Of a DNA stretch of 64,000 nucleotides, positions 45,807-55,712 are shown in pieces. Position 1 is the first letter of the stretch. Every line of letters begins with the position of its first letter. The translations under genes were made by a program, and so were the position numbers. Source of the DNA: Rubellimicrobium sp. (GTDB taxonomy: Bacteria > Pseudomonadota > Alphaproteobacteria > Rhodobacterales > Rhodobacteraceae); the NCBI GenBank assembly GCA_019454835.1, contig JACFNP010000014.1:1-64000 (forward strand). Direction: 5' to 3'. The notes beneath the pieces were generated by a model, which saw only the letters and a list, made by a program, of their open reading frames with translations, made no database searches and was not told where the DNA came from.

Positions 45807-48407
45807 TCAATCCTGTCCCTGCTCGGTGGCCGCGCTGCGCAGGGCGGCCTCGATGCGTGCCTGTTCCGCGCCGGGCGGCAGTTTCTGCCCGAATCGGTCC
45901 CTCACATAGAACGTATCGACCGCCTGTTCGCCATAGGTGGCGATCACCGCGCTGACGATCCGGGCGCCGCTGTCCGAGATCGCGCGGCTCAGGTCGTGCA
46001 GCAGGAAGGGCCGGTCGCCGGTGTCGACCTCGACCACGGTGCAGCTTTCCGAGGCGGCGTTGTCGAATGTCACCACGGTCGGCACCGGACGGCTGCGCGC
46101 CGGGGCGGCGGGGCGCGGGCGGGGAAGGGTGCCGGGCGGCGCCGCAAGCGCGGCGGTGATGCGGACCTCGAGCCGCGCCATGTCCTCGGGCGGGTAGGGG
46201 TGGCCCGCATCGTCCTGCACCCAGAACACCGCCGTCGCCCGGTCGTCGCGCGTGGTCCAGGTGCGCGCATCGACGACATTGGCGCGCGCGGCGGCCACGG
46301 CGCCCGCCATATGCGCGAACAGCCCCGGCGCATCCGCCATCACGATGCAGACGCGGGTGGCGTCGCGCGCGGGTTCGGCGTCCAGCGCGATGCCGGTGCC
46401 ATCCGCAGGCGTGTCGCGCAGCAGCCCGGCAAAGGCGACATGCGCCCCGGTGTCGAGACCCTGCCAGTAGCCTTCGGCATGGCGCTGCATCTCGGCGCTC
46501 ATGTCCCCGGCGCTCCAGCCGTGCAGCCGGGCGCGCAGCACGCGCCGCGCCTGGCCCGCACGCCCGGCGGGATGCACCGGCCCCGCCGCCTCCAGCCGCG
46601 CGGCGGTGGCGCGGTGAAGCTGGCGCAGCAGCATCGCCTTCCAGTTGTTCCACACCCCCGGCCCCACCGCCGAGATGTCGCAGACCGTCAGCACGGTCAG
46701 CAGGTCCAGCCGCTCGCGCGTGCCGGTGATCCGCGCGAAATCGCGCACCGTGCGCGGGTCCGAGACATCGCGCTTCTGGGCCATGTCGGACATCAGCAGG
46801 TGATGGCGAACCAGCCATTCGACCGTATCGGCATCCGCCCGCGCCAGCCCCAGCCGCAGCGCGACCCGCCGCGCGATGCGGGCGCCGGTCTGCGCATGAT
46901 CGCCCGGCAGCCCCTTGCCGCAGTCGTGCAGCAGCAGCGCCACATGCAGCACCCGCCGGTTCACGCCGCGCCTCAGAATGTCGGTGGTGATCGGCAGCGC
47001 CGCCGCCATCTCGCCGCGCTCGACCCGCGACAGATGGGCCAGCGCCTGGATCGTGTGCTCGTCGACCGTGTAATGATGGTAGCGGTTGAACTGCATCATC
47101 GCCACCACCGCGCCGAACTCGGGCACGAAGGCGCCGAGCACGCCGGTCTCGTTCATCCGCCGCAGCACGGGTTCGGGCTGGCCGTGCCGGGTGAGCAGGC
47201 CGAGAAACAGCCGGTTGGCCTCGGGGCTGGCGCGCAGGGCGTCGTCGATGCGCTCGAGACTGGCGGCGATCAGGCGCAGGGTCTCGGGGTGAAGGAAGGC
47301 CCCGGCGCGCTGGGCCTCCTCGAAGGCGGCAAGCAGGTTCACCGGATCGGCCAGGAACGCGGCCCGGTCGGCCACGATCAGCCGGTTCAGGCGCAGCGCG
47401 AACGGCGGGCGCGGCGTCACGATGCGGCGCGAACGCGCCAGCAGCGGTGCGGGCTTCTGGCGGCGTTCCTCGAGCGCCGAAAGCAGGATGCGGGTCAGGT
47501 CGCCGACCCGCGTGGCATGGCGGAAGTAGTCGCGCATGAAGCTCTCGACCCCGCGCGCGCCCGCGCGGTCGGCGTAACCCATGCGCGCCGCCACCTCGAC
47601 CTGCGCGGCAAAGGTCAGCCGCTCCTCGGCCCGGCCCGCCAGCAGGTGCAGATGGCAGCGCACCGCCAGGAAGAAGTCCGCCGCCTCGTCGAAGACGGCG
47701 CGTTCGTCGCGGGTGAAAAGCCGCACCGCGCCGGGGTCGTCGGGTGCTTCGCCTGCCGCGACATGGGCCGCGATCCAGTAGAGCGAATGGAGGTCGCGCA
47801 GCGCGCCCTTGCCCTCCTTCACGTCGGGTTCGAGCATGAAGCGCTGCCCGCCATGGCGCGCGTGGCGCATCTCGCGCTCGGCGAGTTTCGCCTCGATGAA
47901 GGCCGCAGGCGGCGCCGACAGCACCTCGTGGCGCAACCGCGCCTGCAGCACGCGCGCCAGCGCCGCGTCACCGGCGACCGGGCGCATTTCCAGCAGGCTC
48001 GTGCGGATCGTCATGTCGTCGCGGGCCAGCCGCAGGCAGTCGTCGAGGCTGCGGCTGGCATGGCCGACCGAAAGCCGCAGATCCCACAGGATGTAGAGCA
48101 ACGCCTCGATGATCCGCCGGTCGCCGGGCGCAGGCGGCCCCGGCGCGAGGAACAGCAGGTCGACATCGGAAAACGGCGCCATCTCGCCCCGGCCCCAGCC
48201 GCCGGTGGCGACCAGCGCCAGCCGGGTCGGGCCGCCCTGCGGCCCCCCCCGCGCCCCCACCTGTGCTGTGGCCACGCGCAGGGCGCCGCGCACCAGCCGG
48301 TCGGTCAGCCGCGAGGTGGCCGCGACGACCGGCCGGGCGTCGCGGGGCGCGCGCGCGAAGGCGGCGGCGATGGTGGCGCGCCCGTCATCGAGCGCACGGC
48401 CCAGCAC
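45807..48407 (-). CDS. glnD: Bifunctional PII uridylyltransferase/removing enzyme
   Basis: An 866-aa GlnD, the nitrogen sensor that uridylylates PII proteins. The nucleotidyltransferase motif is VATGGWGRGEMAPFSDVDLLFL, with paired Asp residues, near 75. The HD domain has LHDCGKGLPGDH near 485. Two ACT domains end the protein (RVCIVMADAPGLFAHMAG; FLLHDLSRAISDSGARIVSA). The start is uncertain. GTG 48407 is the first standard codon, but the frame stays coding-like for about 35 codons upstream (LEAALDAALADLPAGR) to an overlap with the preceding stop, so a CTG start or longer N-terminus is possible. It precedes murJ. Confidence 0.93.
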   Translation of the reverse strand: MLGRALDDGRATIAAAFARAPRDARPVVAATSRLTDRLVRGALRVATAQVGARGGPQGGPTRLALVATGGWGRGEMAPFSDVDLLFLAPGPPAPGDRRIIEALLYILWDLRLSVGHASRSLDDCLRLARDDMTIRTSLLEMRPVAGDAALARVLQARLRHEVLSAPPAAFIEAKLAEREMRHARHGGQRFMLEPDVKEGKGALRDLHSLYWIAAHVAAGEAPDDPGAVRLFTRDERAVFDEAADFFLAVRCHLHLLAGRAEERLTFAAQVEVAARMGYADRAGARGVESFMRDYFRHATRVGDLTRILLSALEERRQKPAPLLARSRRIVTPRPPFALRLNRLIVADRAAFLADPVNLLAAFEEAQRAGAFLHPETLRLIAASLERIDDALRASPEANRLFLGLLTRHGQPEPVLRRMNETGVLGAFVPEFGAVVAMMQFNRYHHYTVDEHTIQALAHLSRVERGEMAAALPITTDILRRGVNRRVLHVALLLHDCGKGLPGDHAQTGARIARRVALRLGLARADADTVEWLVRHHLLMSDMAQKRDVSDPRTVRDFARITGTRERLDLLTVLTVCDISAVGPGVWNNWKAMLLRQLHRATAARLEAAGPVHPAGRAGQARRVLRARLHGWSAGDMSAEMQRHAEGYWQGLDTGAHVAFAGLLRDTPADGTGIALDAEPARDATRVCIVMADAPGLFAHMAGAVAAARANVVDARTWTTRDDRATAVFWVQDDAGHPYPPEDMARLEVRITAALAAPPGTLPRPRPAAPARSRPVPTVVTFDNAASESCTVVEVDTGDRPFLLHDLSRAISDSGARIVSAVIATYGEQAVDTFYVRDRFGQKLPPGAEQARIEAALRSAATEQGQD

Positions 48408-48508
48408 CGCCAGCGCGCCGTCGCGGCCCGCAGGCAGGTCGGCAAGGGCTGCGTCGAGCGCGGCCTCGAGACCCGGCGCCGGATGATCCCCGGCGGGCGC
48501 CCGCTGGC

Positions 48509-49687
48509 TCAGAAGCCCGCGCCGCCGAAGGCGCGCGGCGCCGCATCGACGACCGTGACCTGGCCGGAACGGACTTCGGCCACCGCCAGCCCGCGCTCGT
48601 TGGTGCCGTCGGCGAGGAAGCGGAAGATGCCCGAGGTGCCCCGGAACCCCTGCGCCTGGGTCAGCGCCGCCCGCCCGAGCGGACGCTCGCCGCCGCGCGC
48701 GACCAGCGCGCCCACCGCCGCGATGCCGTCATAGGCGAGGCTGGCCAGCGGATGCGGCGGGGTGCCGTAGGCGGCGGCATAGCGGCTCTCGAACAGCGCG
48801 GTCATCTGCTGGTCCGGCAGCGCGAACAGCCCGCCCTGCAACCCCGGCAGCGACAGCGCCTGCGGCGTGGCGTTCCAGCGCGTCAGGCCGATGAAGCGGG
48901 TGGAGGCGGCGTTCAGCCCCGCCTCGGGCAGCGCGGTGGCCAGGATCGGCAGTTCGGCGTTCACGCCTGCGGTGGTGAAGATCGCGCCCGCCCCCGACGC
49001 GCGCGCTGTGGCCGCGATGCGCGGCGCCGCCGCCTGCACGGCGGCCTGCGAGAGCGCGTAGCTTTCGACCCCGGCCAGCGTCGCGCCGTTGTCGCGCACG
49101 GCGGCGGTGATCGCGTCGCGGCCGATCTGGCCCTGAAGGTCCGCGCCATGGGCGACGAGATAGCTGGTGATGCCGTGGCGCATCCCGTAGCGCACCAGCC
49201 GGTCGGCGGTGTTGCGGAAGGTCTGGCCAAGCACGAAGACATTGCCGCCCGCGATGGTCGGGTTGTTCGAGAAGGCCAGCACGTTGATGCCCGAGGCGGC
49301 CACGGCCACCCCGGCGGCATTGGCCTCTTCGGCGTAGAGCGGCCCGAGGATGATCGCGGCGCCGTCGCTGACCGCCTGCGCGGCGACCTGCGCGGCGCGG
49401 GCCGGGTCGCCTGCGGTCGCATAGACCGCCAGGTCGATCTGCGCGCCGTCGATGTCGGCCACGGCCAGCCGCGCGGCGTTTTCCAGATGCGCGGCGATGA
49501 GTTCGTCGCTGGAGGCGCCCGATCCGGCCGGAACCAGCAGCGCGACCCGCACCGGCGCGCCGGAGGTCAGGTCGGGGCCGCCCGCGCCGCCGCCGGGCAA
49601 GGGCTCGCAGGCGGCAAGGGCCAGGGCGCCAGCCATGGCCGCGAGGGTGGCGAGCGCCTTGCGGCGGGAGAACAGGCTGGCAATCAT
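48509..49687 (-). CDS. LpoA/YraM-like lipoprotein (penicillin-binding protein activator)
   Basis: A 392-aa lipoprotein. Its signal ends in a lipobox, LALAACEP, with Cys27 acylated. The mature part has a type I periplasmic-binding fold (PVRVALLVPAGSG, AVSDGAAIILGPLYAEEA, FIGLTRWNATPQAL, PHPLASLAYDGIAAVGAL), as in LivK-like receptors and the C-terminal domain of LpoA. Next to rsmI and yraN it matches the yraL-yraM-yraN arrangement, so a role in activating peptidoglycan synthesis at the outer membrane is likely. An amino-acid receptor is the alternative. Confidence 0.8.
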   Translation of the reverse strand: MIASLFSRRKALATLAAMAGALALAACEPLPGGGAGGPDLTSGAPVRVALLVPAGSGASSDELIAAHLENAARLAVADIDGAQIDLAVYATAGDPARAAQVAAQAVSDGAAIILGPLYAEEANAAGVAVAASGINVLAFSNNPTIAGGNVFVLGQTFRNTADRLVRYGMRHGITSYLVAHGADLQGQIGRDAITAAVRDNGATLAGVESYALSQAAVQAAAPRIAATARASGAGAIFTTAGVNAELPILATALPEAGLNAASTRFIGLTRWNATPQALSLPGLQGGLFALPDQQMTALFESRYAAAYGTPPHPLASLAYDGIAAVGALVARGGERPLGRAALTQAQGFRGTSGIFRFLADGTNERGLAVAEVRSGQVTVVDAAPRAFGGAGF

Positions 49688-49794
49688 GACACGATCCTTC
49701 CGGCGGGTAACGGCTGCGGGACGCTGGTGGCGCAACCGGCGAACCCGGCCCATAATAGGAAAGTAGCCCGTGGGGTCTAGGGAGGAATCGCGCC

Positions 49795-50661
49795 ATGGCG
49801 TGGCAGAAGGTGGCTCTGGACCCGGTGCTTCATCTGGTGGCGACCCCGATCGGCAACGCGCGCGACATCACGCTCAGGGCGCTCGACATCCTTGCCAGCG
49901 CCGATCTGCTGGCCGCCGAGGACACCCGCAGCCTGCGCAGGCTCATGGATATTCACGGCGTGGCGCTGGCCGGCCGCGAGATCGTGGCGCTGCACGACCA
50001 TTCCGGCGCAAGTGCGGCGGCGCGGCTGCTCGATGCGCTGGGGGCGGGGCGGTCGGTGGCCTATGCCTCCGAGGCGGGCACGCCGGTCCTCTCGGACCCC
50101 GGCTTTACCCTGGTGCGCGGCGCGATCGGCCGGGGGCTGGCGGTGACGGCGGCACCGGGGCCTTCGGCGCTGCTGGCGGCGCTGGTGGTGGCGGGCGTGC
50201 CTGCGGAGCGCTTTGCCTTCATGGGATTCCTGCCTGCGGCGGCGGGCGAGCGGCAGGCGGTGCTGCGCGAATTGCGCGATTTTCCGCTGCCGATGTTCTT
50301 TCTGGAATCGCCGCGCCGGATCGCGGCGACGTTAGGGGAAATGAAGGTAATCTGGGGTAGCGAGAGGGCGGCGGTGTTGTGCCGGGAACTGACGAAGCGA
50401 TTCGAGGATGTGGTGCGCGGGACATTGGGCAGCCTGGCGGATGCCGTCGCGGGCGACGGCGTGAAGGGCGAGGTGGTTCTGGTCGTCGGGCGCGGTGAAG
50501 CGGCGCCGCCCGATGACGATGCGGTCCGTGCCGCGCTGGCGCAGGCCATGGGGCATCTGCGGCTGAAGGATGCCGCCGGGGCGGTGGCGGGCGCGCTCGG
50601 CCTGCCCCGGCGGCAGGTCTACCAGGTGGCGCTTGCCATGCAGGAGGAGGATGACGAATGA
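49795..50661 (+). CDS. rsmI: 16S rRNA 2'-O-methyltransferase RsmI
   Basis: A 288-aa SAM-dependent methyltransferase that modifies C1402 of 16S rRNA. It is a tetrapyrrole-methylase fold: [52 protein letters not shown] and [13 protein letters not shown] are hallmarks. The stop overlaps the yraN start (ATGA). It diverges from the LpoA-like gene across a 107-bp gap. Confidence 0.94.
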   Translation: MAWQKVALDPVLHLVATPIGNARDITLRALDILASADLLAAEDTRSLRRLMDIHGVALAGREIVALHDHSGASAAARLLDALGAGRSVAYASEAGTPVLSDPGFTLVRGAIGRGLAVTAAPGPSALLAALVVAGVPAERFAFMGFLPAAAGERQAVLRELRDFPLPMFFLESPRRIAATLGEMKVIWGSERAAVLCRELTKRFEDVVRGTLGSLADAVAGDGVKGEVVLVVGRGEAAPPDDDAVRAALAQAMGHLRLKDAAGAVAGALGLPRRQVYQVALAMQEEDDE

Positions 50662-51056
50662 CGCAGATGGCCAGAACGACGATCCCGGCAACGCGCCGTC
50701 TGCGCGGGCAAAGGGCATGGGCCTCGGGCCATGCCGCCGAGGACATCGTCGCCCGCCGCTACGAAGGCGAAGGCAAGCCGGTCCTCGACCGCCGCTGGCG
50801 CGGCCAGGGCGGCGAGATCGACATCATCGCCCGCGAAGGCGATTCCCTCGTCTTCGTCGAGGTGAAGAAGGCCCGCTCCTTCGACGAAGCCGCCTGGCGG
50901 CTGGGCGCGCGCCAGATCGCGCGGCTCTGTGCGGCGGCGGCCGAATACCTTGGCGGCCAGCCGCGCGGCCAGGATTCCGAGATGCGCTTCGATCTGGCGC
51001 TGGTCGACGGCGGCGGCGCGGTGCAGGTGATCGAGAACGCCTTCATGGCGGCCTGA
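50658..51056 (+). CDS. YraN family (UPF0102) nuclease-like protein
   Basis: A 132-aa protein of the UPF0102 group, an endonuclease-like fold related to Holliday-junction resolvases. The core [28 protein letters not shown] carries the D-ExK type residues (Asp, Glu, Lys). It overlaps rsmI by 4 bases. The function of the family is not settled. Confidence 0.88.
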   Translation: MTQMARTTIPATRRLRGQRAWASGHAAEDIVARRYEGEGKPVLDRRWRGQGGEIDIIAREGDSLVFVEVKKARSFDEAAWRLGARQIARLCAAAAEYLGGQPRGQDSEMRFDLALVDGGGAVQVIENAFMAA

Positions 51057-51115
51057 CGCCCCATTGCACCCTGCGGCAGTGCGGTCCAGACAGGGCCGAC
51101 ACCCGGAGAGACGCC

Positions 51116-52060
51116 ATGGCCCTGAAAGTCGCCTTCCAGATGGACCCGATCGAGCGGGTCAACATCGACGCCGATTCGACCTTCCGCATCGCCGAGGAGG
51201 CGCAGGCACGCGGGCATGAGCTGTTCTGCTACCCGCCCGAGGGGCTGGCCTTTCAGGAGGGCCGCGTGACCGCGCGCGGCTGGCCTCTCGTGGTGCGCCG
51301 GGTGCGGGGCGACCACTACACGCTCGGGCCGGGGGCCGAGGTCGATCTGGCCGGTTTCGATGTCGTCTGGCTGCGCCAGGACCCGCCCTTCGACATGCAG
51401 TATATCACCACAACGCATCTTCTGGACATGATCCATCCGAAGACGCTGGTGGTGAACGATCCGTTCTGGGTGCGCAACTACCCCGAGAAACTGCTGGTGC
51501 TGCGCTTTCCCGACCTGACCCCGCCCACCGCCGTGGCCCGCGATCTCGACACGTTGCGCCGGTTCCGCGACCGGCACGGCGACGTGATCCTCAAGCCGCT
51601 CTACGGTAACGGCGGGGCGGGGGTGTTCAAGCTCGCCCATGGCGATTCGAATCTCTCGTCGCTGTTCGAGCTGTTCACCGGCTTCTCGCGCGAACCGCTG
51701 ATCGTGCAGAAATTCCTGCCCGCCGTGGCGCAGGGCGACAAGAGGGTGATCCTCATCGACGGCGAGGTGGCGGGGGCGATCAACCGCGTCCCGCAGCCCG
51801 GCGAGACCCGCTCGAACATGCATGTCGGCGGCCGCCCCGAGAAGGTGGCACTGACCGGACGCGACCGGGAAATCTGCGCGCGGATCGGGCCGCTTTTGCG
51901 CGAGAAGGGCCAGGTCTTCGTCGGCATCGACGTGATCGGCGACTGGCTGACCGAGATCAACCTGACCTCGCCGACCGGCATCCAGGAACTCGAACGCTTC
52001 GACGGCACCAATTCCGCCGCGCTGATCTGGGACGCGATCGCGCGGCGGCGCGCGATGTGA
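51116..52060 (+). CDS. gshB: Glutathione synthetase
   Basis: A 314-aa ATP-grasp enzyme that joins glycine to gamma-glutamylcysteine. The N-terminal domain has [20 protein letters not shown] and [15 protein letters not shown]. The ATP-grasp part has [37 protein letters not shown] and the C-terminal [18 protein letters not shown] 51116 follows GGAGAGA. The open frame upstream is a shadow. The next gene overlaps by 4 bases. Confidence 0.96.
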   Translation: MALKVAFQMDPIERVNIDADSTFRIAEEAQARGHELFCYPPEGLAFQEGRVTARGWPLVVRRVRGDHYTLGPGAEVDLAGFDVVWLRQDPPFDMQYITTTHLLDMIHPKTLVVNDPFWVRNYPEKLLVLRFPDLTPPTAVARDLDTLRRFRDRHGDVILKPLYGNGGAGVFKLAHGDSNLSSLFELFTGFSREPLIVQKFLPAVAQGDKRVILIDGEVAGAINRVPQPGETRSNMHVGGRPEKVALTGRDREICARIGPLLREKGQVFVGIDVIGDWLTEINLTSPTGIQELERFDGTNSAALIWDAIARRRAM

Positions 52061-52980
52061 GCAGGCCGCCGCCATCGCTGCGCCTGCGTCTCGCGGTGCG
52101 GCTGGCGCGTGTTCTCCTGCGCCCCCGCCTTGCGCGGATGCGTCTGCCGGACGAACCGCAGGCGGTGCTCGCGCGCCGGGCGGGGCTGATGCTGCGCCCG
52201 CCGCCGGGGCTGCTGCGGCTGGTGCGGCACCGGGGCGATCTGGAGTGGCACTGGATCAGCGCCGGGCCGGTCGCGCCGGGCCGGGTGGTGCTCTGGTTCC
52301 ACGGCGGCGCCTTCGTGGCCGGCTCGCCGGTGATCTACGCGGCGATGCTGGGGCGGCTGGCGCGGCTGGCCGGGGTCGAGGTCTGCGCGCCGCGTTATCC
52401 GCTGGCGCAGGAGACCCCGTTTCCCGCCGCGCCAGATACTGCAATGGCGGCGTGGGAGGGTTTGCTGGCGCTGGGCTACCGGCCCGGCGACATCGTGATC
52501 GCGGGCGATTCGGCGGGCGGCGGGCTGGCGGCGGGGCTGCTGGCACGGGTGCTGACCGGTGGCGCGCGCCCGGCGGGGCTGCTGCTGTTCTCGCCCTGGG
52601 CCGATCTGGTGCTGGCGGGCGACAGTCTGGCCGCGAACGGGCCGCGCGATCCGTTCCTGCCGGTCGAGCGCATCGGCGAGATCGTGGCGCTTTATCTGCA
52701 GGGCGCCGATCCCGCCGATCCGCGCGCCTCGCCGGTGCTGGCAGCGTATCCCGGCGCGCCGCCTGCGCTGATCCAGGCCGGTGCGGACGAGGCGCTGCTG
52801 TCGGATGCCGTGCGGCTGGCGGCGCGGCTGCGGGCGGGCGGCGGGACGGTGGCGCTCGACCTCTGGGCGGGCTGCCCGCATGTCTGGCAGTTGTTCGACG
52901 GCTGGCTGCCCGAATCGCGCCTGGCCTTGCGCGCGGCGGCGCGCTTCGTTCAGGCCTCTTTCGCCAGCACCAGCCGGTAG
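52057..52980 (+). CDS. HSL-type alpha/beta-hydrolase (esterase)
   Basis: A 307-aa serine hydrolase of the hormone-sensitive-lipase family. The oxyanion motif [13 protein letters not shown] is near residue 78. The nucleophile elbow is [14 protein letters not shown] near 150 (GDSAG), and [15 protein letters not shown] near 235 should carry the acid. The His is probably in GCPHVWQLF near 275. The start is GTG 52057, overlapping the gshB stop. It likely acts on short acyl esters; the substrate is unknown. Its 3' end overlaps the convergent comM gene by 31 bases. Confidence 0.85.
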   Translation: MSRPPPSLRLRLAVRLARVLLRPRLARMRLPDEPQAVLARRAGLMLRPPPGLLRLVRHRGDLEWHWISAGPVAPGRVVLWFHGGAFVAGSPVIYAAMLGRLARLAGVEVCAPRYPLAQETPFPAAPDTAMAAWEGLLALGYRPGDIVIAGDSAGGGLAAGLLARVLTGGARPAGLLLFSPWADLVLAGDSLAANGPRDPFLPVERIGEIVALYLQGADPADPRASPVLAAYPGAPPALIQAGADEALLSDAVRLAARLRAGGGTVALDLWAGCPHVWQLFDGWLPESRLALRAAARFVQASFASTSR

Positions 52981-54464
52981 GACAGGGCCTCGGCGACATG
53001 CGGCTGGCGTACCGCGTCGCTGCCGTCGAGATCGGCGATGGTGCGCGCCACCCGCAGCACCCGGTGGTAGCCGCGCGCCGACAGCCCCATCCGGTCCGCC
53101 GCCCGCGACAGCATCGCGCGGCCGCCCGCGTCGGGGGTCGCCACCGCATCGAGAAGCCTGCCCTCGACATCGGCGTTCACCCTGGCACGCGGCTGGTCTG
53201 CGTAGCGCGCCGCCTGCACCGCCCGCGCGCGGGCGACGCGGGCGGCGATGGTGGCCGATTCCTCGCCCGCGGCGGGCAGGTCGAGATCGGCGAGCGTCAC
53301 CGCAGGCACCTCGATGCGCAGGTCGAAGCGGTCCATCAGCGGCCCCGAGATGCGGCCGAGATAATCCTCGCCGCAGCCCGGCGCGCGCGAACAGGCGCGG
53401 TCGGCATCCGTCAGGTGGCCGCAGCGGCAGGGGTTGGCGGCGGCCACCAGCATGAACCGGCAGGGATAGCGGACATGGGCATTGGCGCGGGCGACCACGA
53501 CCTCGCCGGTCTCGATCGGCTGGCGCAGGGTTTCCAGCACCAGGCGGGGAAATTCCGGGAATTCGTCCATGAACAGCACGCCGTTATGGGCCAGGCTGAT
53601 TTCACCGGGGCCCGCCTGCCGCCCGCCGCCGACGATGGCAGCCATGGATGCGGTGTGGTGCGGTTCGCGGAACGGGCGGGCGCGGCTGATGCCGCCTTCG
53701 TCGAGCAGTCCGGCCAGCGAGTGGATCATCGAGGTTTCCAGCGCCTCGGCGGGGGTCAGCGGCGGCAGGATGCCGGGGATGCGCGCGGCGAGCATGCTTT
53801 TGCCCGAGCCGGGCGGCCCGACCATCATCAGGTGATGGCGCCCGGCGGCGGCGATTTCCAGCGCGCGCTTGGCGCGTTCCTGGCCGCGCACGTCGCGCAA
53901 GTCGCGCGGCGCGGCAGCGGCAGCGACCTCGCCGGGTTCGGGCGGGGTCAGGATCTGGGTGCCGTTGAAATGGCGGATAACGGCGGTCAGCGAGGGCGCG
54001 GCGATCACCTCGGCGGCGCCGACCCAGGCGGCTTCGGCGCCGCTGGATTGCGGGCAGAGCAGCATCCGCCCTTCCTCGGCGGCGGTCATCGCGGCGGGCA
54101 GCGCGCCGGTGACCGGCACCAGCCCGCCACCGAGCGAGAGTTCGCCCAGCGCGACCGTGCGCTCAACCTCGTCGGCGGGGATGATGTCCAGCGCGGCCAG
54201 CAGCGCCAGCGCGATCGGCAGGTCGAAATGCGAGCCTTCCTTGGGCAGGTCGGCGGGCGAGAGGTTGATGGTGATGCGCTTTGCGGGCAGCGCTATGGCC
54301 ATGCCCGAGAGCGCCGCGCGCACCCGTTCGCGCGCCTCGCTGACGGCCTTGTCGGGCAGGCCGACGATGAAGAAGGCCGGGATTCCCGGTGAGAAGGCGC
54401 ATTGCACCTCGACGAGGCGGGCCTCGACCCCCTCGAAGGCCACCGTGTAGGTGATCGCGGTCAT
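52950..54464 (-). CDS. comM: ComM/YifB family Mg-chelatase-like AAA+ ATPase
   Basis: A 504-aa ATPase. An N-terminal Lon-like S5 domain (1-170; FFIVGLPDKAVSEARERVRAAL, INLSPADLPKEGSHFDLPIAL) precedes the AAA+ module. Walker A is VGPPGSGKSMLAAR near 220, Walker B is LFMDEFPEF near 300, and NPCRCGHLTDADRACSR is a Cys-rich element typical of YifB. ComM is a branch-migration helicase that helps integrate incoming single-stranded DNA. In Rhodobacterales this matters for transformation-like and gene-transfer-agent uptake. A CtrA-like box lies upstream. Confidence 0.92.
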   Translation of the reverse strand: MTAITYTVAFEGVEARLVEVQCAFSPGIPAFFIVGLPDKAVSEARERVRAALSGMAIALPAKRITINLSPADLPKEGSHFDLPIALALLAALDIIPADEVERTVALGELSLGGGLVPVTGALPAAMTAAEEGRMLLCPQSSGAEAAWVGAAEVIAAPSLTAVIRHFNGTQILTPPEPGEVAAAAAPRDLRDVRGQERAKRALEIAAAGRHHLMMVGPPGSGKSMLAARIPGILPPLTPAEALETSMIHSLAGLLDEGGISRARPFREPHHTASMAAIVGGGRQAGPGEISLAHNGVLFMDEFPEFPRLVLETLRQPIETGEVVVARANAHVRYPCRFMLVAAANPCRCGHLTDADRACSRAPGCGEDYLGRISGPLMDRFDLRIEVPAVTLADLDLPAAGEESATIAARVARARAVQAARYADQPRARVNADVEGRLLDAVATPDAGGRAMLSRAADRMGLSARGYHRVLRVARTIADLDGSDAVRQPHVAEALSYRLVLAKEA

Positions 54465-54513
54465 GGTCGTCTGCCCCCCGGAACGCCCGTGCGGGCAAGG
54501 TGGCAGGCTTGTG

Positions 54514-54529
54514 TTTAGGATTGGTTAAC
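54514..54529 (-). promoter_or_regulatory. CtrA-like box upstream of comM
   Basis: Read on the + strand, TTTA (54514-54517), seven bases, then TTAAC (54525-54529) match the CtrA form TTAA-N7-TTAAC with one mismatch. It lies 50-65 bp upstream of the comM start in the 97-bp gap behind the phosphatase gene. Control of competence genes by CtrA is known in Rhodobacter capsulatus, which makes the site plausible, but it is unproven. Confidence 0.5.
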
Positions 54530-54561
54530 CGAAAAAAGAGGCGGCACGTCGGGGGATGTCT

Positions 54562-55131
54562 TTACAGAAGAACGTTCAGCCGCCGCAGGGACCAGTCCGG
54601 GCCGGCGATCGTGATCTCGCCCAGCGACAGCGGCGCCACGGTGCGGCCCATGACTTCGGCGGCGCTCTCGCCGGTGGCGCGCTGGGCCAGCGCGAGGATC
54701 GGGCCGAAATGGGCGACGACGATCAATTCGTCGTGCCGCGCAAGCAGGCGCCCGGTTGCGGCGTGGACGCGCGCCACCAGCGCCTGCCAGCCCTCGCCGT
54801 CGGGCGGCGCGGCGGCGGCCGGGTCGCTCCAGAAGGTGCGCGACAGGTCGGGGTCGCGGGCGGCGACCTCGGCGGCGCTCAGCCCCTCCCAGCGGCCGAA
54901 ATTCATCTCGCGCAGGCCCGGATCATGCGGCAGGCGCGGGCGGGCGCCGGTGATGGCGTCGGCGGTCGCTACCGCGCGCAGCAGGTCGGACGAGACCACC
55001 GGCACCTCGGGCAGCGCGGCGGCGAGGCGGGCCAGCGCGGCACCATCGCCCAGATCGGCGGGCAGGTCGGTCCAGCCGGTCAGCGTGCGCGCATGGGTGG
55101 GGCCGTGCCGGACCAGCCAGAGCCGCTTCAC
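54562..55131 (-). CDS. Histidine phosphatase, CobC-like
   Basis: A 189-aa member of the histidine phosphatase superfamily. The phospho-accepting His is in LWLVRHGPTHA (residues 4-14), and the second His is in LIVVAHFGPILALAQRA near 142. LREMNFGRWEGLSAAEVAARDP is typical of the CobC/PhoE branch. It overlaps the cobU gene, so alpha-ribazole-phosphate phosphatase in cobalamin nucleotide-loop assembly is the favoured role; a general phosphatase is the alternative. Confidence 0.82.
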   Translation of the reverse strand: MKRLWLVRHGPTHARTLTGWTDLPADLGDGAALARLAAALPEVPVVSSDLLRAVATADAITGARPRLPHDPGLREMNFGRWEGLSAAEVAARDPDLSRTFWSDPAAAAPPDGEGWQALVARVHAATGRLLARHDELIVVAHFGPILALAQRATGESAAEVMGRTVAPLSLGEITIAGPDWSLRRLNVLL

Positions 55132-55658
55132 GGCAGGTCTCCCTTCAGGGCCAGCGGCAGCCCAGCCATGACCGCGACGACGAGACCGGCGCGCGCGGCG
55201 AGGCGGCGGTTGAAGCCGCCCTGCACGTCGCGGAACCGCCGCGCGAGCGCGTTTTCGGGCACGATCCCGGCGCCGACCTCGTTCGAGACCACGACCACCG
55301 GGCCGGGTACGGTGGCGAGAGCGGGCCAGAGCGCCACTTCGGCGGCATCGAGATCGGCGTCGGCCAGCAGCAGGTTGGTCAGCCAGAGCGTCGCGCAGTC
55401 GACGAGCACCGCCTCGCCCGCCGCCACCCCGGCCAGCGCGCCGGGCAGGTCGCGCGGCGCCTCGATGTTGCGCCAGCCCCGGCCCGCGCGCGCGGCGCGG
55501 TGGCGGGTGATGCGGGCCGTCATCTCGGCGTCACGGGCCTCGGCGGTGGCGACATAGACCGGCGCGAAGCCGCTGCCGAGAAGCAGCCCTTCGGCAAAGG
55601 CCGACTTGCCCGAAGCGGCGCCGCCGAGAACCAGGGTAAGACGGGGCAGGGTGGTCAT
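55128..55658 (-). CDS. cobU: Adenosylcobinamide kinase/guanylyltransferase
   Basis: A 176-aa CobU/CobP enzyme that phosphorylates adenosylcobinamide and adds GMP. The P-loop is LVLGGAASGKSAFAEGL (residues 8-24) and the signature VVSNEVGAGIVPENALARRFRDV is near 125. ATG 55658 fits the conserved LPRLTLVLGG start; a longer frame reaches into the repeat. It overlaps the phosphatase gene by 4 bases. No B12 riboswitch was recognised upstream. Confidence 0.93.
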   Translation of the reverse strand: MTTLPRLTLVLGGAASGKSAFAEGLLLGSGFAPVYVATAEARDAEMTARITRHRAARAGRGWRNIEAPRDLPGALAGVAAGEAVLVDCATLWLTNLLLADADLDAAEVALWPALATVPGPVVVVSNEVGAGIVPENALARRFRDVQGGFNRRLAARAGLVVAVMAGLPLALKGDLP

Positions 55659-55712
55659 GGCGGCGGTGTAGCGCAGGGCGGGGCCGGGCGCCACCGTTGC
55701 CGCGCGGCGGTT

